In this document: positions 1-6,066 of the stretch, one piece after another
How positions within the stretch are numbered: position 1 is the stretch's first letter
How the letters are laid out: the number at the start of each line of letters is the position of its first letter
Assembly (NCBI GenBank): GCA_021802375.1
Contig: JAKAAL010000208.1
Location: 1-7,011, forward strand
Length of the DNA: 7,011 nucleotides
Reading direction: 5' to 3'
Source: Bacillota bacterium
GTDB taxonomy: Bacteria; Bacillota_E; Sulfobacillia; Sulfobacillales; Sulfobacillaceae
Notes under the pieces: generated by a model
What the model was told of the DNA's origin: nothing
Database searches by the model: none
The model's input: only the letters and a program-made list of their open reading frames with translations
Program-made: the position numbers and the translations under genes

Positions 1-2
1 AA

Positions 3-119
3 TCGAATGAGAGCCTGCTGTGGTATCAGTGGACCGCCGTCCTACCGTACCAGCGCCGCCTCTTAGATGCGCTAGGCGTGCCGATTGACCGTGGGTTTAT
101 CTGGGACCCGTCGGGCTAA
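3..119 (+). CDS. C-terminal end of an unrecognised protein (partial, cut by window edge)
   Basis: A plus-strand frame is open from the window edge to a TAA at 117-119 and encodes about 38 residues. The tail contains LLWYQWTAVLPYQRRLLDAL and ends FIWDPSG. The composition (aromatic and leucine-rich, no low-complexity) and codon choice look like a genuine protein end, and the other two plus frames are closed early. I do not recognise the family from this short tail, so no function is proposed. It is the only plausible plus-strand gene in the left half of the window and converges with the minus-strand fatty-acid block. No clear U-tract terminator follows it. Confidence 0.5.
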   Translation, partial: SNESLLWYQWTAVLPYQRRLLDALGVPIDRGFIWDPSG

Positions 120-336
120 CGGCCAAAAAAATTCCACGATTTTCCGTTCCCTGACTCGCGGAACCTGGGTCATATTAAGGTCACTGTCTTGCGACAGCAC
201 GGATCTCAGGATTCGTCCGCTAGGAAGCTGCTCTCGCACCACCGAGAGGGGGTGATGATACGGACAGCGCCCTCCGCCGCCGAGAAACCATCAAAGAGAG
301 CTATTATGAAAGCCGTCCCTGCCTTTTACATGGTTC
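120..336. other. Non-coding, hairpin-rich intergenic stretch
   Basis: No credible reading frame is seen on either strand between the plus-strand gene end and the decayed ligase. The stretch holds several short perfect inverted repeats: CTGTC/GACAG at 184-197 with a TTGC loop, CTCTCG/CGAGAG at 231-248 with loop CACCAC, and GTCCG/CGGAC at 215-219 and 261-265. The last pair encloses the second hairpin, giving a nested structure. There is an A7 run at 124-130. I could not match it to a riboswitch, T-box or other known RNA class from the sequence. It may be a structured RNA, the end of a mobile element, or chance. Confidence 0.35.
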
Positions 337-367
337 CCTCAGCCCGGGCTCGTTACCCGGGCTGAGG
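337..367. repeat. 12-bp perfect inverted repeat (hairpin)
   Basis: CCTCAGCCCGGG at 337-348 and CCCGGGCTGAGG at 356-367 are exact reverse complements separated by a 7-base loop. Such a GC-rich stem would be very stable in RNA read from either strand. It lies between the convergent plus-strand gene end and the broken ligase, a typical place for a bidirectional terminator. However, no T-run follows on either strand, so an intrinsic terminator is not supported. The TAA ending one ligase frame (355-353) falls in the loop region. Confidence 0.6.
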
Positions 368-821
368 CGCATGCGAGCGAAACTCTCTACTGCCGCCGTA
401 TAACTCATCACACATCCATCGCTCGCTTGAGGATGGACGATCTGTTGTTTCCAACCAGGAAGATCCGAGGGATTCCTTCGTCGCTAGCGGTATATCAAAC
501 GGCATCTGCAGACCATGCGGCTCACGGTCTGTCATTAGCACTACGGCTAACTCGGCATCGTGGATAATGGCCGCCAATTCGTCTGCGGCAAACCGCATAT
601 TTAACGGCATCGCCTTGTGGCCTACCACCAACTAGCGTGAATTCACTCCAGCAATCCCTATTCTTTCGCGGTGCCCAAACCCACCGGCCAGCCCTTGCAC
701 TCGCTCAGCCAGTGCGGCAAAGGTCATGGTTCATTCAATGTCTACCAACGCAAAATCCTCCGGCATGCATGCTTACCGAGGGCTGGAAGACTTCATCAAT
801 GGTCAAGGCTTGATATGGCAT
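340..821 (-). pseudogene. Decayed acyl-CoA synthetase (AMP-forming), N-terminal part only
   Basis: Reading the minus strand from an ATG at 821, twelve bases past the reductase stop, gives MPYQALTIDEVFQPSVSMHAG. A shift of frame then gives DFALVDIE, a TGA, and TMTFAALAERVQGLAGG, then RIGIAGVNSR and another stop. After a further shift, AMPLNMRFAADELAAIIHD and AELAVVLMTDRE follow. This is the N-terminal order of AMP-forming acyl-CoA synthetases: start, substrate-pocket lead-in, 'F-A-L-A' helix, 'PLNxR' segment. Near 395-415 another frame reads CVMSYTAA, plausibly the remains of the YTSGTTG ATP-binding loop. The family is usually about 500-550 residues; everything after this loop is missing. At least three frame changes and two stops show the gene is dead. 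Its position right after the reductase suggests it was the next gene of one operon. Confidence 0.75.
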
Positions 822-832
822 GTCGCGACCTT

Positions 833-1642
833 CTAGTCACACTCCGGCAACAATTGAATCCCGCCACCTAACGAATTGCCCCCATCGATACGAATATACT
901 CTCCGGTAATGTAGCTTGCCGCAGGACTGCACAGAAAGGTAGCCAACCAGGCCAATTCTTCGGGTCGTCCGGTGCGTTTCAATGGCGTGCCTTGGCGAAC
1001 AGTTTCCACAAAACTCGGACCCCCAGCACCAGCCATCTCTTCCATCATGCCCTCGGTAATAAAAAGTCCCGGGCCTATCGCATTGACCCGTATCTGATAT
1101 TTGGCCCATTCCACCGCCAGTGTCTTGGTCAATCCATAAACTCCGTTGCGAGCGGCGACCGAATGCGCAATACCAGACGCACCACGGTGTAAAAAATTCA
1201 CCAAGATATTGAGTACAACTCCCCCTTCCCTTTGTTTAATCATTTGCCGACCCACGGCTTGGGTCATGTAGAAAGTTCCATTCAAGTTGGTATCTATCAC
1301 CGCCTTCCAGCCCTTGACCGAAAAGTCTTCGGCCGGTTGCACAAATTGTCCGCCCGCATTGTTAATCAAGATATTGACCAGCCCGAAGACCCGTATCGTT
1401 TCGGATACCGTTCGTTGGACATCTTCAGGATTACGGATATTGGCTACCACATAACCACAGGCAATGTCCATCTCAGTGAGTTCCTGTTGAGTAGCCCGAA
1501 GGGGATCTTCCCTGCGTCCCACCAACATCACGGATGCTCCCGCCTGACCCAGTTCTTGCGCCATCTTTTTGCCTAGCCCCGTCCCTCCGCCGGTGACAAT
1601 AGCCACCATATCTTTCAGCAATTCGGAAGAAAACACCTTCAT
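833..1642 (-). CDS. Short-chain dehydrogenase/reductase, PECR/FadH-like trans-2-enoyl-CoA reductase
   Basis: This is a 269-residue classical SDR, predicted cytosolic and NADP(H)-dependent. The glycine-rich loop TGGGTGLG is at residues 17-24, RR at 43-44 suits the NADP phosphate, and NNAG is at 94-97. GWKAVIDTNLNGTFYM runs from about 111, and Y169-GLT-K173 sits where human peroxisomal trans-2-enoyl-CoA reductase (PECR) has its active-site Tyr. The canonical YSAAK position instead reads HSVAAR, also as in PECR. The C-terminal SPAASYITG and IDGG (about 239-255) are standard. It probably reduces enoyl-CoA or dienoyl-CoA intermediates; the exact substrate is inference. The start was set at ATG 1642 because homologues begin near VFSSELLKD; a GTG at 1651 (272 residues) is equally open and has slightly better purine-rich sequence upstream. 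It lies between two broken acyl-CoA synthetases on the same strand, so its own expression may be compromised, yet the frame itself is intact. Confidence 0.88.
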   Translation of the reverse strand: MKVFSSELLKDMVAIVTGGGTGLGKKMAQELGQAGASVMLVGRREDPLRATQQELTEMDIACGYVVANIRNPEDVQRTVSETIRVFGLVNILINNAGGQFVQPAEDFSVKGWKAVIDTNLNGTFYMTQAVGRQMIKQREGGVVLNILVNFLHRGASGIAHSVAARNGVYGLTKTLAVEWAKYQIRVNAIGPGLFITEGMMEEMAGAGGPSFVETVRQGTPLKRTGRPEELAWLATFLCSPAASYITGEYIRIDGGNSLGGGIQLLPECD

Positions 1643-1651
1643 CCCGATCAC

Positions 1652-2080
1652 TCGCTTCTAACCCCCATAGCGCTTCCTTTACGCGCTTTTGTCAAATTTG
1701 AATGTGGCTGTCACGGGCACCTTTTCAATGAATTTCAGGGATACGGGCCAACAGTCTTAGGGCAACGATTCGCGACACGGTTCCAAGACCTCGTTTCACG
1801 TGAGTCAAACCCCCTCTGTGAACTCGATAATGGCTATCGGCACGTTGGTCTCTTCGATTGTGCTTGGAGACACATGCCCTTACGAGGTAACTGCCACATC
1901 AACAATCCGGCCGGTAATAGTCATGCGACCATCAGGAGCTACCATGCCCATGTCCCCGGAAAAATGCCATCATCACGAGATGCTTTAGACGTGGGTGGAT
2001 TTCAGCCTCTGACGCATCTCGCTATCGCCGAAATATTCTGCGCCACGCGTCAGAATACTCTTGATGTATTGGTTGTACAT
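1652..2080 (-). pseudogene. Decayed acyl-CoA synthetase (AMP-forming) with internal deletions
   Basis: A minus-strand ATG at 2080 opens MYNQYIKSILTRGAEYFGD, a typical ligase N-terminus, which runs into a stop near 1987. The large middle part is absent. From about 1977 the C-terminal subdomain appears across a frameshift: SRDDG, then GDMGMVAPDGRMTITGRI with the conserved G-D and G-R, VDVAVTS, a TAA at 1882-1880, and GHVSPSTIEE. Next VPIAIIEFTEGV appears, showing another deletion. After 1800 a third frame gives EVLEPCRESLP, a stop, and SLKFIEKVPVTATFKFDK, the family's conserved end with its KFDK lysine region. One more shift gives KRVKEALWG, running up to the reductase start. Several shifts, stops and at least two deletions make it non-functional. 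It probably headed an operon with the reductase. Confidence 0.78.
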
Positions 2081-2205
2081 TGAATTAACACCAGATTGGG
2101 TGCCCCGCTACCCGTTATTCCCCCAAAATCAATGCACCTAGTTTCATAATACTCGAAACGTTGAGTTAGCTCATTACGCAGATGATCAAAAAAATTCGTA
2201 ACTAC
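2081..2205. other. Short gap with no recognisable gene
   Basis: This stretch separates the start of the decayed minus-strand ligase from the first recognisable residues of the plus-strand transposase remnant. It is AT-richer than its surroundings, with an A7 run near 2189, and contains stops in all frames. It may hold the original promoter of the ligase operon (a TATTAT-like element lies near 2150 on the minus strand), but no good -35 accompanies it. The missing N-terminal part of the transposase cannot be seen here. Confidence 0.3.
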
Positions 2206-2549
2206 CGAGTACCTTCGTTAATGGGGATGATTTTCGCTATCCGGTCCCATATGGTCCGGCTCTGAAGGCCCCTTTCAGCGTCGTTCCACGCACGCCCTTC
2301 TCCCATCAGATCGGTTGTGTGAGTGGATGTTCGATTTAACCGATCACCAAATTGGCGTGGGAGCCCTTTACAATACGCAGAAGAGTTTAGGATTCCACCA
2401 GGACAGGGTGATGCGTGAGTACTATGATCAATTGTGCTACTCATTGCTGTCGCGGGAGTGGACCCAACAGAAGTGTTGACGGCGAAGGTGCAACAAGGAT
2501 TACTCACCCGAAAGATCGTGTTTACTTCTTCGAGTTATCCCATCGATGA
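2206..2549 (+). pseudogene. IS66-family transposase (TnpC) remnant
   Basis: Plus-strand fragments in successive frames line up with the middle of IS66 TnpC transposases. The first, at about 2206-2285, gives STFVNGDDFRYPVPYGPAL, matching the segment where the family has V-x-YGPRLKA. A shift then gives HALLPSDRLCEWMFDLTDH and QIGVGALYNTQKSL (2291-2389), matching the family's LLPxxR...DLxGxxxSxGTLYN block. That frame ends with a TGA near 2480. Another frame gives VDPTEVLTAKVQQ from 2458, the position of the family's VDETGVR motif, which carries the first catalytic Asp. A third gives ITHPKDRVYFFELSHR, then tandem stops at 2547-2552. The N-terminus, the rest of the DDE domain, the TnpA/TnpB helper genes and terminal repeats are absent. 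It is an old, immobile fragment abutting the 3' end of hemY. The family assignment is from motif order, by eye. Confidence 0.7.
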
Positions 2550-2565
2550 TAGGTCGATGTGTTCA

Positions 2566-3945
2566 TTAAGCCATTTGCTCCGCCGCCGTAATTGCCCGAC
2601 GAACACAGTCCGGAATTCCTACCCCGTCAATATATGACCCAGCCAAAGCTATCCGAGGGCTATTTGTTCGCAGTTGTTGCACTGCTGCCGCCATTTTTCG
2701 CAAATGTCCGACTTGGTATTGGGGAATAGCCCGGGGTTGGCGAAATACCGCAATGTAATCGGGGTCACCCAATTTCGGCAATAGGTCTTTCATTTCACGC
2801 CGATATAACGCTAAAAGTTCCGTGTCATTCATGGCCAATATATCTTCGCCCGCACGTCCGTAATAGGAACGGATGACTGCGCCCCCGGGAACGTTAGGAT
2901 AATGCCATTTTGAGGAGACATAGGTGCAGGCCGTCATTTGAAATCCTTCACCGCGGGGAACCAAAAATCCTGTTTTGTCTTCAGGTATAACGGACTCCGA
3001 TTCCTTGTACACGGCACCAATCACCGCCAAATTAGCGTAGGTCACCGCCTCTAGCACATGGCTTACCATCCGCGCATTGGTGGAAAGCAATTTGGCCGCA
3101 GCAAAGGCAGGGATAGCCAAAATCACCCCGTCCGCGACAAGGGTTTCTTGTTCGGTAACAACTTCTACGCCGTGGTCTGAACTAGGTCCCAGAGACACTA
3201 CCGGAGTGTGACACCGTTGATCTACATTATCAAGAGATTTCGACAATGCTTCAATGTAGGATTGAAGGCCTCCAGCAAATGTGGCAAACATACTGGGTCT
3301 CGGTCCCCCGCCAGGCTGCGGTGTTGGCCTGGTATGGCGCGCTCCTTGCACAATGCTGCGGTGTTTGGCTTCAAGGTCTTTAAAGTGGGGAAATGTGGCT
3401 TCCATGCTCATTTGATCGATGTTTCCCGCGTAGATGCCCGACAACATGGGCGCCGCTAGCCGATCCACGACCTCATCGCCAAATCGATAACGCAAAAACC
3501 GTCCTAGCGCAATATCATCGTTCGGGCGAGAAATACGGGGCAAGAAAAAGTCAAAGCCGGCCCGCAATTTCCCAGGCCATGATAACAAGCCGGATTGGAC
3601 TAAAGCCCAAACATCTGTGGGTACTCCCGATTGCACGCCTGGAGGAATATCATAAAACCTTCCGCGATGATAAATATACGCGCCGTGAGCCCCGGGATTG
3701 GTTCCAATAGAGGCCAATCCTACTTCTTCAGCCAGCGCAACCGCTTCCGGCTTTCGGCGCAAAATCGAATCGGGACCCGCCTCAATCACATATCCGTCGT
3801 GCCGATCAGTATGGATGACACCCCCTAGATGGTCTTGCGCTTCCATCAACAGGATTTCTGCTTGGGAATGCCTTTTGCGAAGAGCATAAGCCGCCGCCAA
3901 TCCTGAAATTCCCCCGCCCACGACCACATATCGTTTATCACTCAT
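2566..3945 (-). CDS. hemY: Protoporphyrinogen/coproporphyrinogen III oxidase (HemY/CgoX), FAD-dependent
   Basis: This 459-residue flavoprotein is the usual length for the family. It removes six electrons from the porphyrinogen with O2; in Bacillota the natural substrate is generally coproporphyrinogen III, giving coproporphyrin III. The N-terminal FAD Rossmann motif VVVGGGISGLAAA is at 7-19, with E35 at the end of the second strand and LGG at 40-42. EAGPDSI is at 55-61. LSGIYAGNIDQMSMEATFP (168-186) and the FATFAGGLQS segment (220-229) are characteristic of this oxidase. The C-terminal ALAGSYIDGVGIPDCV closes the FAD site. No transmembrane segment is obvious. The start at ATG 3945 overlaps the ferrochelatase stop by 4 bases (ATGA), with AAGG about ten bases upstream. 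It is the last gene of the hem operon; I see no clear intrinsic terminator after it, and a transposase remnant begins within 20 bases. Confidence 0.95.
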   Translation of the reverse strand: MSDKRYVVVGGGISGLAAAYALRKRHSQAEILLMEAQDHLGGVIHTDRHDGYVIEAGPDSILRRKPEAVALAEEVGLASIGTNPGAHGAYIYHRGRFYDIPPGVQSGVPTDVWALVQSGLLSWPGKLRAGFDFFLPRISRPNDDIALGRFLRYRFGDEVVDRLAAPMLSGIYAGNIDQMSMEATFPHFKDLEAKHRSIVQGARHTRPTPQPGGGPRPSMFATFAGGLQSYIEALSKSLDNVDQRCHTPVVSLGPSSDHGVEVVTEQETLVADGVILAIPAFAAAKLLSTNARMVSHVLEAVTYANLAVIGAVYKESESVIPEDKTGFLVPRGEGFQMTACTYVSSKWHYPNVPGGAVIRSYYGRAGEDILAMNDTELLALYRREMKDLLPKLGDPDYIAVFRQPRAIPQYQVGHLRKMAAAVQQLRTNSPRIALAGSYIDGVGIPDCVRRAITAAEQMA

Positions 3946-4850
3946 CGGTTCAACGCCTTCCTTACTACGTCGGCCAACACCTGAATGAACGTAAGATCCG
4001 AATTAAACGAAGGCGTTCGCTCCAAATGAACGCCCAATACGTTGGCATGTTTTTGTGCCTGAATATCTAAATCGTAGAGAATTTCCAAGTGGTCGGATAC
4101 AAAACCTACCGGGCACACCAACTGCTGGTTCCAACCTTCGCGCTGCAAATTTTCGATCTTTTCCAGGATATCCGGGCCCATCCACGGTTCATCCGTTCGC
4201 CCCGCACTCTGCCATGAAAACGTATAATGGGGCAACGCCATGTATTCAGCCACCGCCTCGCCGGTGTCACGCAGTTGTTTCGGGTATGGATCGCCAGTTG
4301 CTAAAATACGTTGAGGCAGACTATGTGCAGAAAAAATCACCATCACGTTGTCGTTGTCAAATAACGCTAATGACGTGGCGACCCGTTGCGACACCGCCGC
4401 GATGAAAGATGGTTCCAGGTGCCATGACTGAATCCCTTGCCACGGCAGGGAGGCTTGATACCGTTGCACTGCCTGTTTGGCTTCCTCAAGGTATCCGCCG
4501 ACACTCATGACCGAGTAATGGGGCGCTAAAACCAACCCTACAGCCTGATCCACCCCGTCCTCCACCATATTCCTAACCCCGTCCTCAATAAATGGGGGCG
4601 CGTGTTTCAACCCTAAGTAAACTCGGTAAGTGTTGGGCGCTTCAGAATTTAATACCTGTTCCAAGGCCTCGGCCTGAGACTTGGTAATGTGGTAAAGGGG
4701 CGAATCGCCACCGATGGCCAGGTACCTTGTCCGTAAGTCTTCCAGTTGGGCTGGTGACGGCATTCTGCCGTGTCGGATATGGGTGTAATATCTCGGCAGA
4801 TCGTCTAGATCCTGTGCCGCCCCGTACGCCATCACTAACACGCCAATCAT
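3942..4850 (-). CDS. hemH: Ferrochelatase (coproporphyrin ferrochelatase, CpfC type)
   Basis: This 302-residue enzyme inserts Fe2+ into the porphyrin ring and is close in length to B. subtilis HemH (about 310). VLVMAYG places Tyr9 at the position of B. subtilis Tyr13, and YYTHIRHGR (21-29) and AIGGDSPL (45-52) follow. SAHSLP at 174-179 supplies the metal-site His176. GDPYP is at 186-190. WQSAGRTDEPWMGPD (213-227) and PVGFVSDHLEILYD (247-260) follow, with Glu256 matching B. subtilis Glu264. The short loop and the operon context favour use of coproporphyrin III rather than protoporphyrin IX; that is inference. The start is ATG 4850: MIGVLVMAYG matches the family N-terminus, a GGGGGG run sits six bases upstream, and the ATG overlaps the hemE stop (ATGA). 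A longer frame from 4877 adds nine residues without homology. Confidence 0.95.
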   Translation of the reverse strand: MIGVLVMAYGAAQDLDDLPRYYTHIRHGRMPSPAQLEDLRTRYLAIGGDSPLYHITKSQAEALEQVLNSEAPNTYRVYLGLKHAPPFIEDGVRNMVEDGVDQAVGLVLAPHYSVMSVGGYLEEAKQAVQRYQASLPWQGIQSWHLEPSFIAAVSQRVATSLALFDNDNVMVIFSAHSLPQRILATGDPYPKQLRDTGEAVAEYMALPHYTFSWQSAGRTDEPWMGPDILEKIENLQREGWNQQLVCPVGFVSDHLEILYDLDIQAQKHANVLGVHLERTPSFNSDLTFIQVLADVVRKALNR

Positions 4851-5821
4851 TCGGTTCCCCCCGTTTGATGCACCCATTGCACGATTTGTTGCAACACCTC
4901 GGGACTAGTTTCCGGCAGCACTCCATGACCTAAATTGAATATGTATCCTGGCCGCGTTTTCATAGCCTGTACCATGTCTTTAATCGGTTCAGCCACCGCA
5001 GCAAATCCCGCGGTCACCCGTACTGGATCTAAGTTCCCTTGCAGGGCGATCCCCGCCCCCAGCCGTTGGTGTGCCGACGTTAGAGGAACCCGCCAATCGA
5101 TACTCAAAACATCGGGACCTGCTTCGGCCATCAATTCCAAAAGTGACCCGGTTCCCACACCAAAATAAATGCGTGGGGCCGATAGCGACTTAAGCGAAGA
5201 AAACAGTCGGATCATATAGGGCAAAACATAGTCACGATAGTCTTGCGGTGCCAACGCTCCTACCCAACTGTCAAACACCTGCACCGCCTGGGCACCAGCA
5301 GCAATTTGCACCGACAGGTACTGGATAACCATATCCGTCAGTTTATTCATTAAGGCATCCCAAACCATCGTATCGGTCCACATCAATCGTTTAGTATAAG
5401 CATAGTTGCGACTGGGACCGCCTTCAACAAGATAGCTGGCTAAGGTAAACGGTCCCCCAGCAAACCCTATGAGCGGAGTTCCCCCGAGTCGTGTTGTAAT
5501 TCGCCCAATCGCATCGATGACAAATGACAAATCTTCCATAGGGTTCATGGATCGAAGACTTTCAACATCTTTGCCTGTACGAATCGGACGGGCGATGATG
5601 GGGCCCACGGATTCCTTGATCTGAAACTCGACCCCCATCGGGGCTAGCGGCACCATAATATCCGAAAACAATATCGCCGCGTCGACGCCAAGATCATCCA
5701 CTGGACGACAAGTCACTTCTGTACAGAGTTCAGGATTTGTGGCCAACTCCATAAACCCGTGTCTCTCCCGCATAGCCCGATACCCCGGTTGATACCGGCC
5801 CGCTTGTCGCATAAACCACAC
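4847..5821 (-). CDS. hemE: Uroporphyrinogen III decarboxylase (5' end uncertain)
   Basis: The enzyme removes four acetate carboxyls from uroporphyrinogen III to give coproporphyrinogen III and acts in the cytosol as a TIM-barrel dimer. The listed frame starts at GTG 5821 and encodes 324 residues; the family is usually about 340-355. WFMRQAGRY (2-10) carries the substrate-binding arginines (R5, R9), and LFSDIMVPL (51-59) holds the key Asp54. GFAGGPFTLASYLVEGG (119-135) holds Tyr130, FDSWVGAL (183-190) holds Ser185, and NLGHGVLP (296-303) holds His299. All expected active-site residues are present. GTG 5821 is simply the first canonical in-frame start: the upstream frame encodes SRFIRACRGLPVDTIPV, which is clearly HemE, so translation must begin earlier (see the entry for 5822-5888). 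The stop overlaps the hemH ATG. It is the first gene of the hemEHY unit. Confidence 0.94.
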   Translation of the reverse strand: MWFMRQAGRYQPGYRAMRERHGFMELATNPELCTEVTCRPVDDLGVDAAILFSDIMVPLAPMGVEFQIKESVGPIIARPIRTGKDVESLRSMNPMEDLSFVIDAIGRITTRLGGTPLIGFAGGPFTLASYLVEGGPSRNYAYTKRLMWTDTMVWDALMNKLTDMVIQYLSVQIAAGAQAVQVFDSWVGALAPQDYRDYVLPYMIRLFSSLKSLSAPRIYFGVGTGSLLELMAEAGPDVLSIDWRVPLTSAHQRLGAGIALQGNLDPVRVTAGFAAVAEPIKDMVQAMKTRPGYIFNLGHGVLPETSPEVLQQIVQWVHQTGGTE

Positions 5822-5888
5822 CGGAATGGTATCGACTGGTAGTCCTCGACACGCCCGAATAAACCGGCTCTCCGTTTGAATCCCCCAC
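5822..5888 (-). other. hemE: Probable N-terminal extension of hemE without a canonical in-frame start
   Basis: In the hemE frame the codons between the TAA at 5905-5903 and GTG 5821 read NGFREWGIQTESRFIRACRG, then LPVDTIP. The part from about QTESRF onward matches the usual HemE opening (x-R-F-L-R-A-x-R-G-x-P-V-D-x-x-P-V-W-F-M). No ATG, GTG, TTG or CTG occurs in this frame; the candidates are ATT at 5881-5879 or ATT at 5860-5858. A GTG at 5888-5886 is one base out of frame because it is followed by four Gs. Loss of one G would give V-G-I-Q-T-E-S-R-F in frame, restoring about 347 residues. Either a rare ATT start or a one-base error or mutation in the G run explains this. Confidence 0.7.
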
Positions 5889-5904
5889 TCTCTAAAACCG
5901 TTTT

Positions 5905-5913
5905 ATTATACCA
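5905..5913 (-). promoter_or_regulatory. Extended -10 promoter for the hemEHY operon
   Basis: The minus strand reads TGGTATAAT, a perfect TATAAT hexamer (5910-5905) preceded by the TGn extended -10 element. No good TTGACA-like -35 is found 16-18 bases upstream, as expected for extended -10 promoters. Transcription would begin near 5898, leaving a very short leader before the hemE start region at 5888-5879. The position directly in front of hemE and the absence of other promoters inside the operon support this as the operon promoter. Confidence 0.7.
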
Positions 5914-5940
5914 TTTTTGGCAAGGATGCCGATGGAGGTC

Positions 5941-6066
5941 CCTACGACGCAGTTTTCCGTCAGACTGCGCGGCAAAACTCGGCCGCTCAAGGCAAAATTT
6001 TGCAACTTCCGTCAGCAAGGAGACGCAGCGACCGGCTCGCAACGCCCCATCGGATTCGCTGCGTCA
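5941..6066. repeat. Cluster of inverted repeats and a palindrome upstream of the hemE promoter
   Basis: Within 126 bases there are four elements. CGCAGT/ACTGCG is an inverted pair at 5948-5953 and 5964-5969. GCAAAATTTTGC is a perfect 12-base palindrome at 5992-6003. GACGCAGCGA/TCGCTGCGTC is a perfect 10-base inverted pair at 6022-6031 and 6056-6065. TTCCGTCAG occurs twice as a direct repeat at 5955-5963 and 6007-6015. GGCAAAA is also repeated, at 5971 and 5991. They lie about 35-160 bases upstream of the hemE -10 element. They could be regulator binding sites or leftovers of a mobile element; no known Fur or PerR box is recognised. Confidence 0.5.

Noticed and set aside
121..165. Intrinsic terminator on the minus strand (GTTCC/GGAAC stem followed by a T7 run)
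   Set aside because: The T-run starts about 15 bases after a 5-bp stem with a long loop, too far and too weak for a standard terminator.
251..296. Hammerhead ribozyme-like core (TGATGA ... GAAAC)
   Set aside because: The leading C of CUGAUGA is replaced by G, the segment before GAAAC does not form a proper stem II, and no matching stem III/cleavage site is visible.
353..631. Uninterrupted 92-codon minus-strand frame as a stand-alone small protein
   Set aside because: Its first 35 residues are the PLNxRF...EL segment from inside an acyl-CoA synthetase N-terminal domain, and matching upstream pieces lie in other frames, so it is a fragment of a pseudogene.
837..1576. Plus-strand frames 992-1192 and 1232-1576 and minus frame 837-1109
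   Set aside because: They lie inside the well-supported reductase gene in other frames and have no family resemblance.
2202..2507. 101-codon minus-strand frame
   Set aside because: Low-complexity, Cys/Ser/Thr-rich translation with no motif; the opposite strand carries the IS66 transposase remnant.
3208..3889. Plus-strand frames within the hemY region
   Set aside because: Antisense shadows of a clearly conserved oxidase gene.
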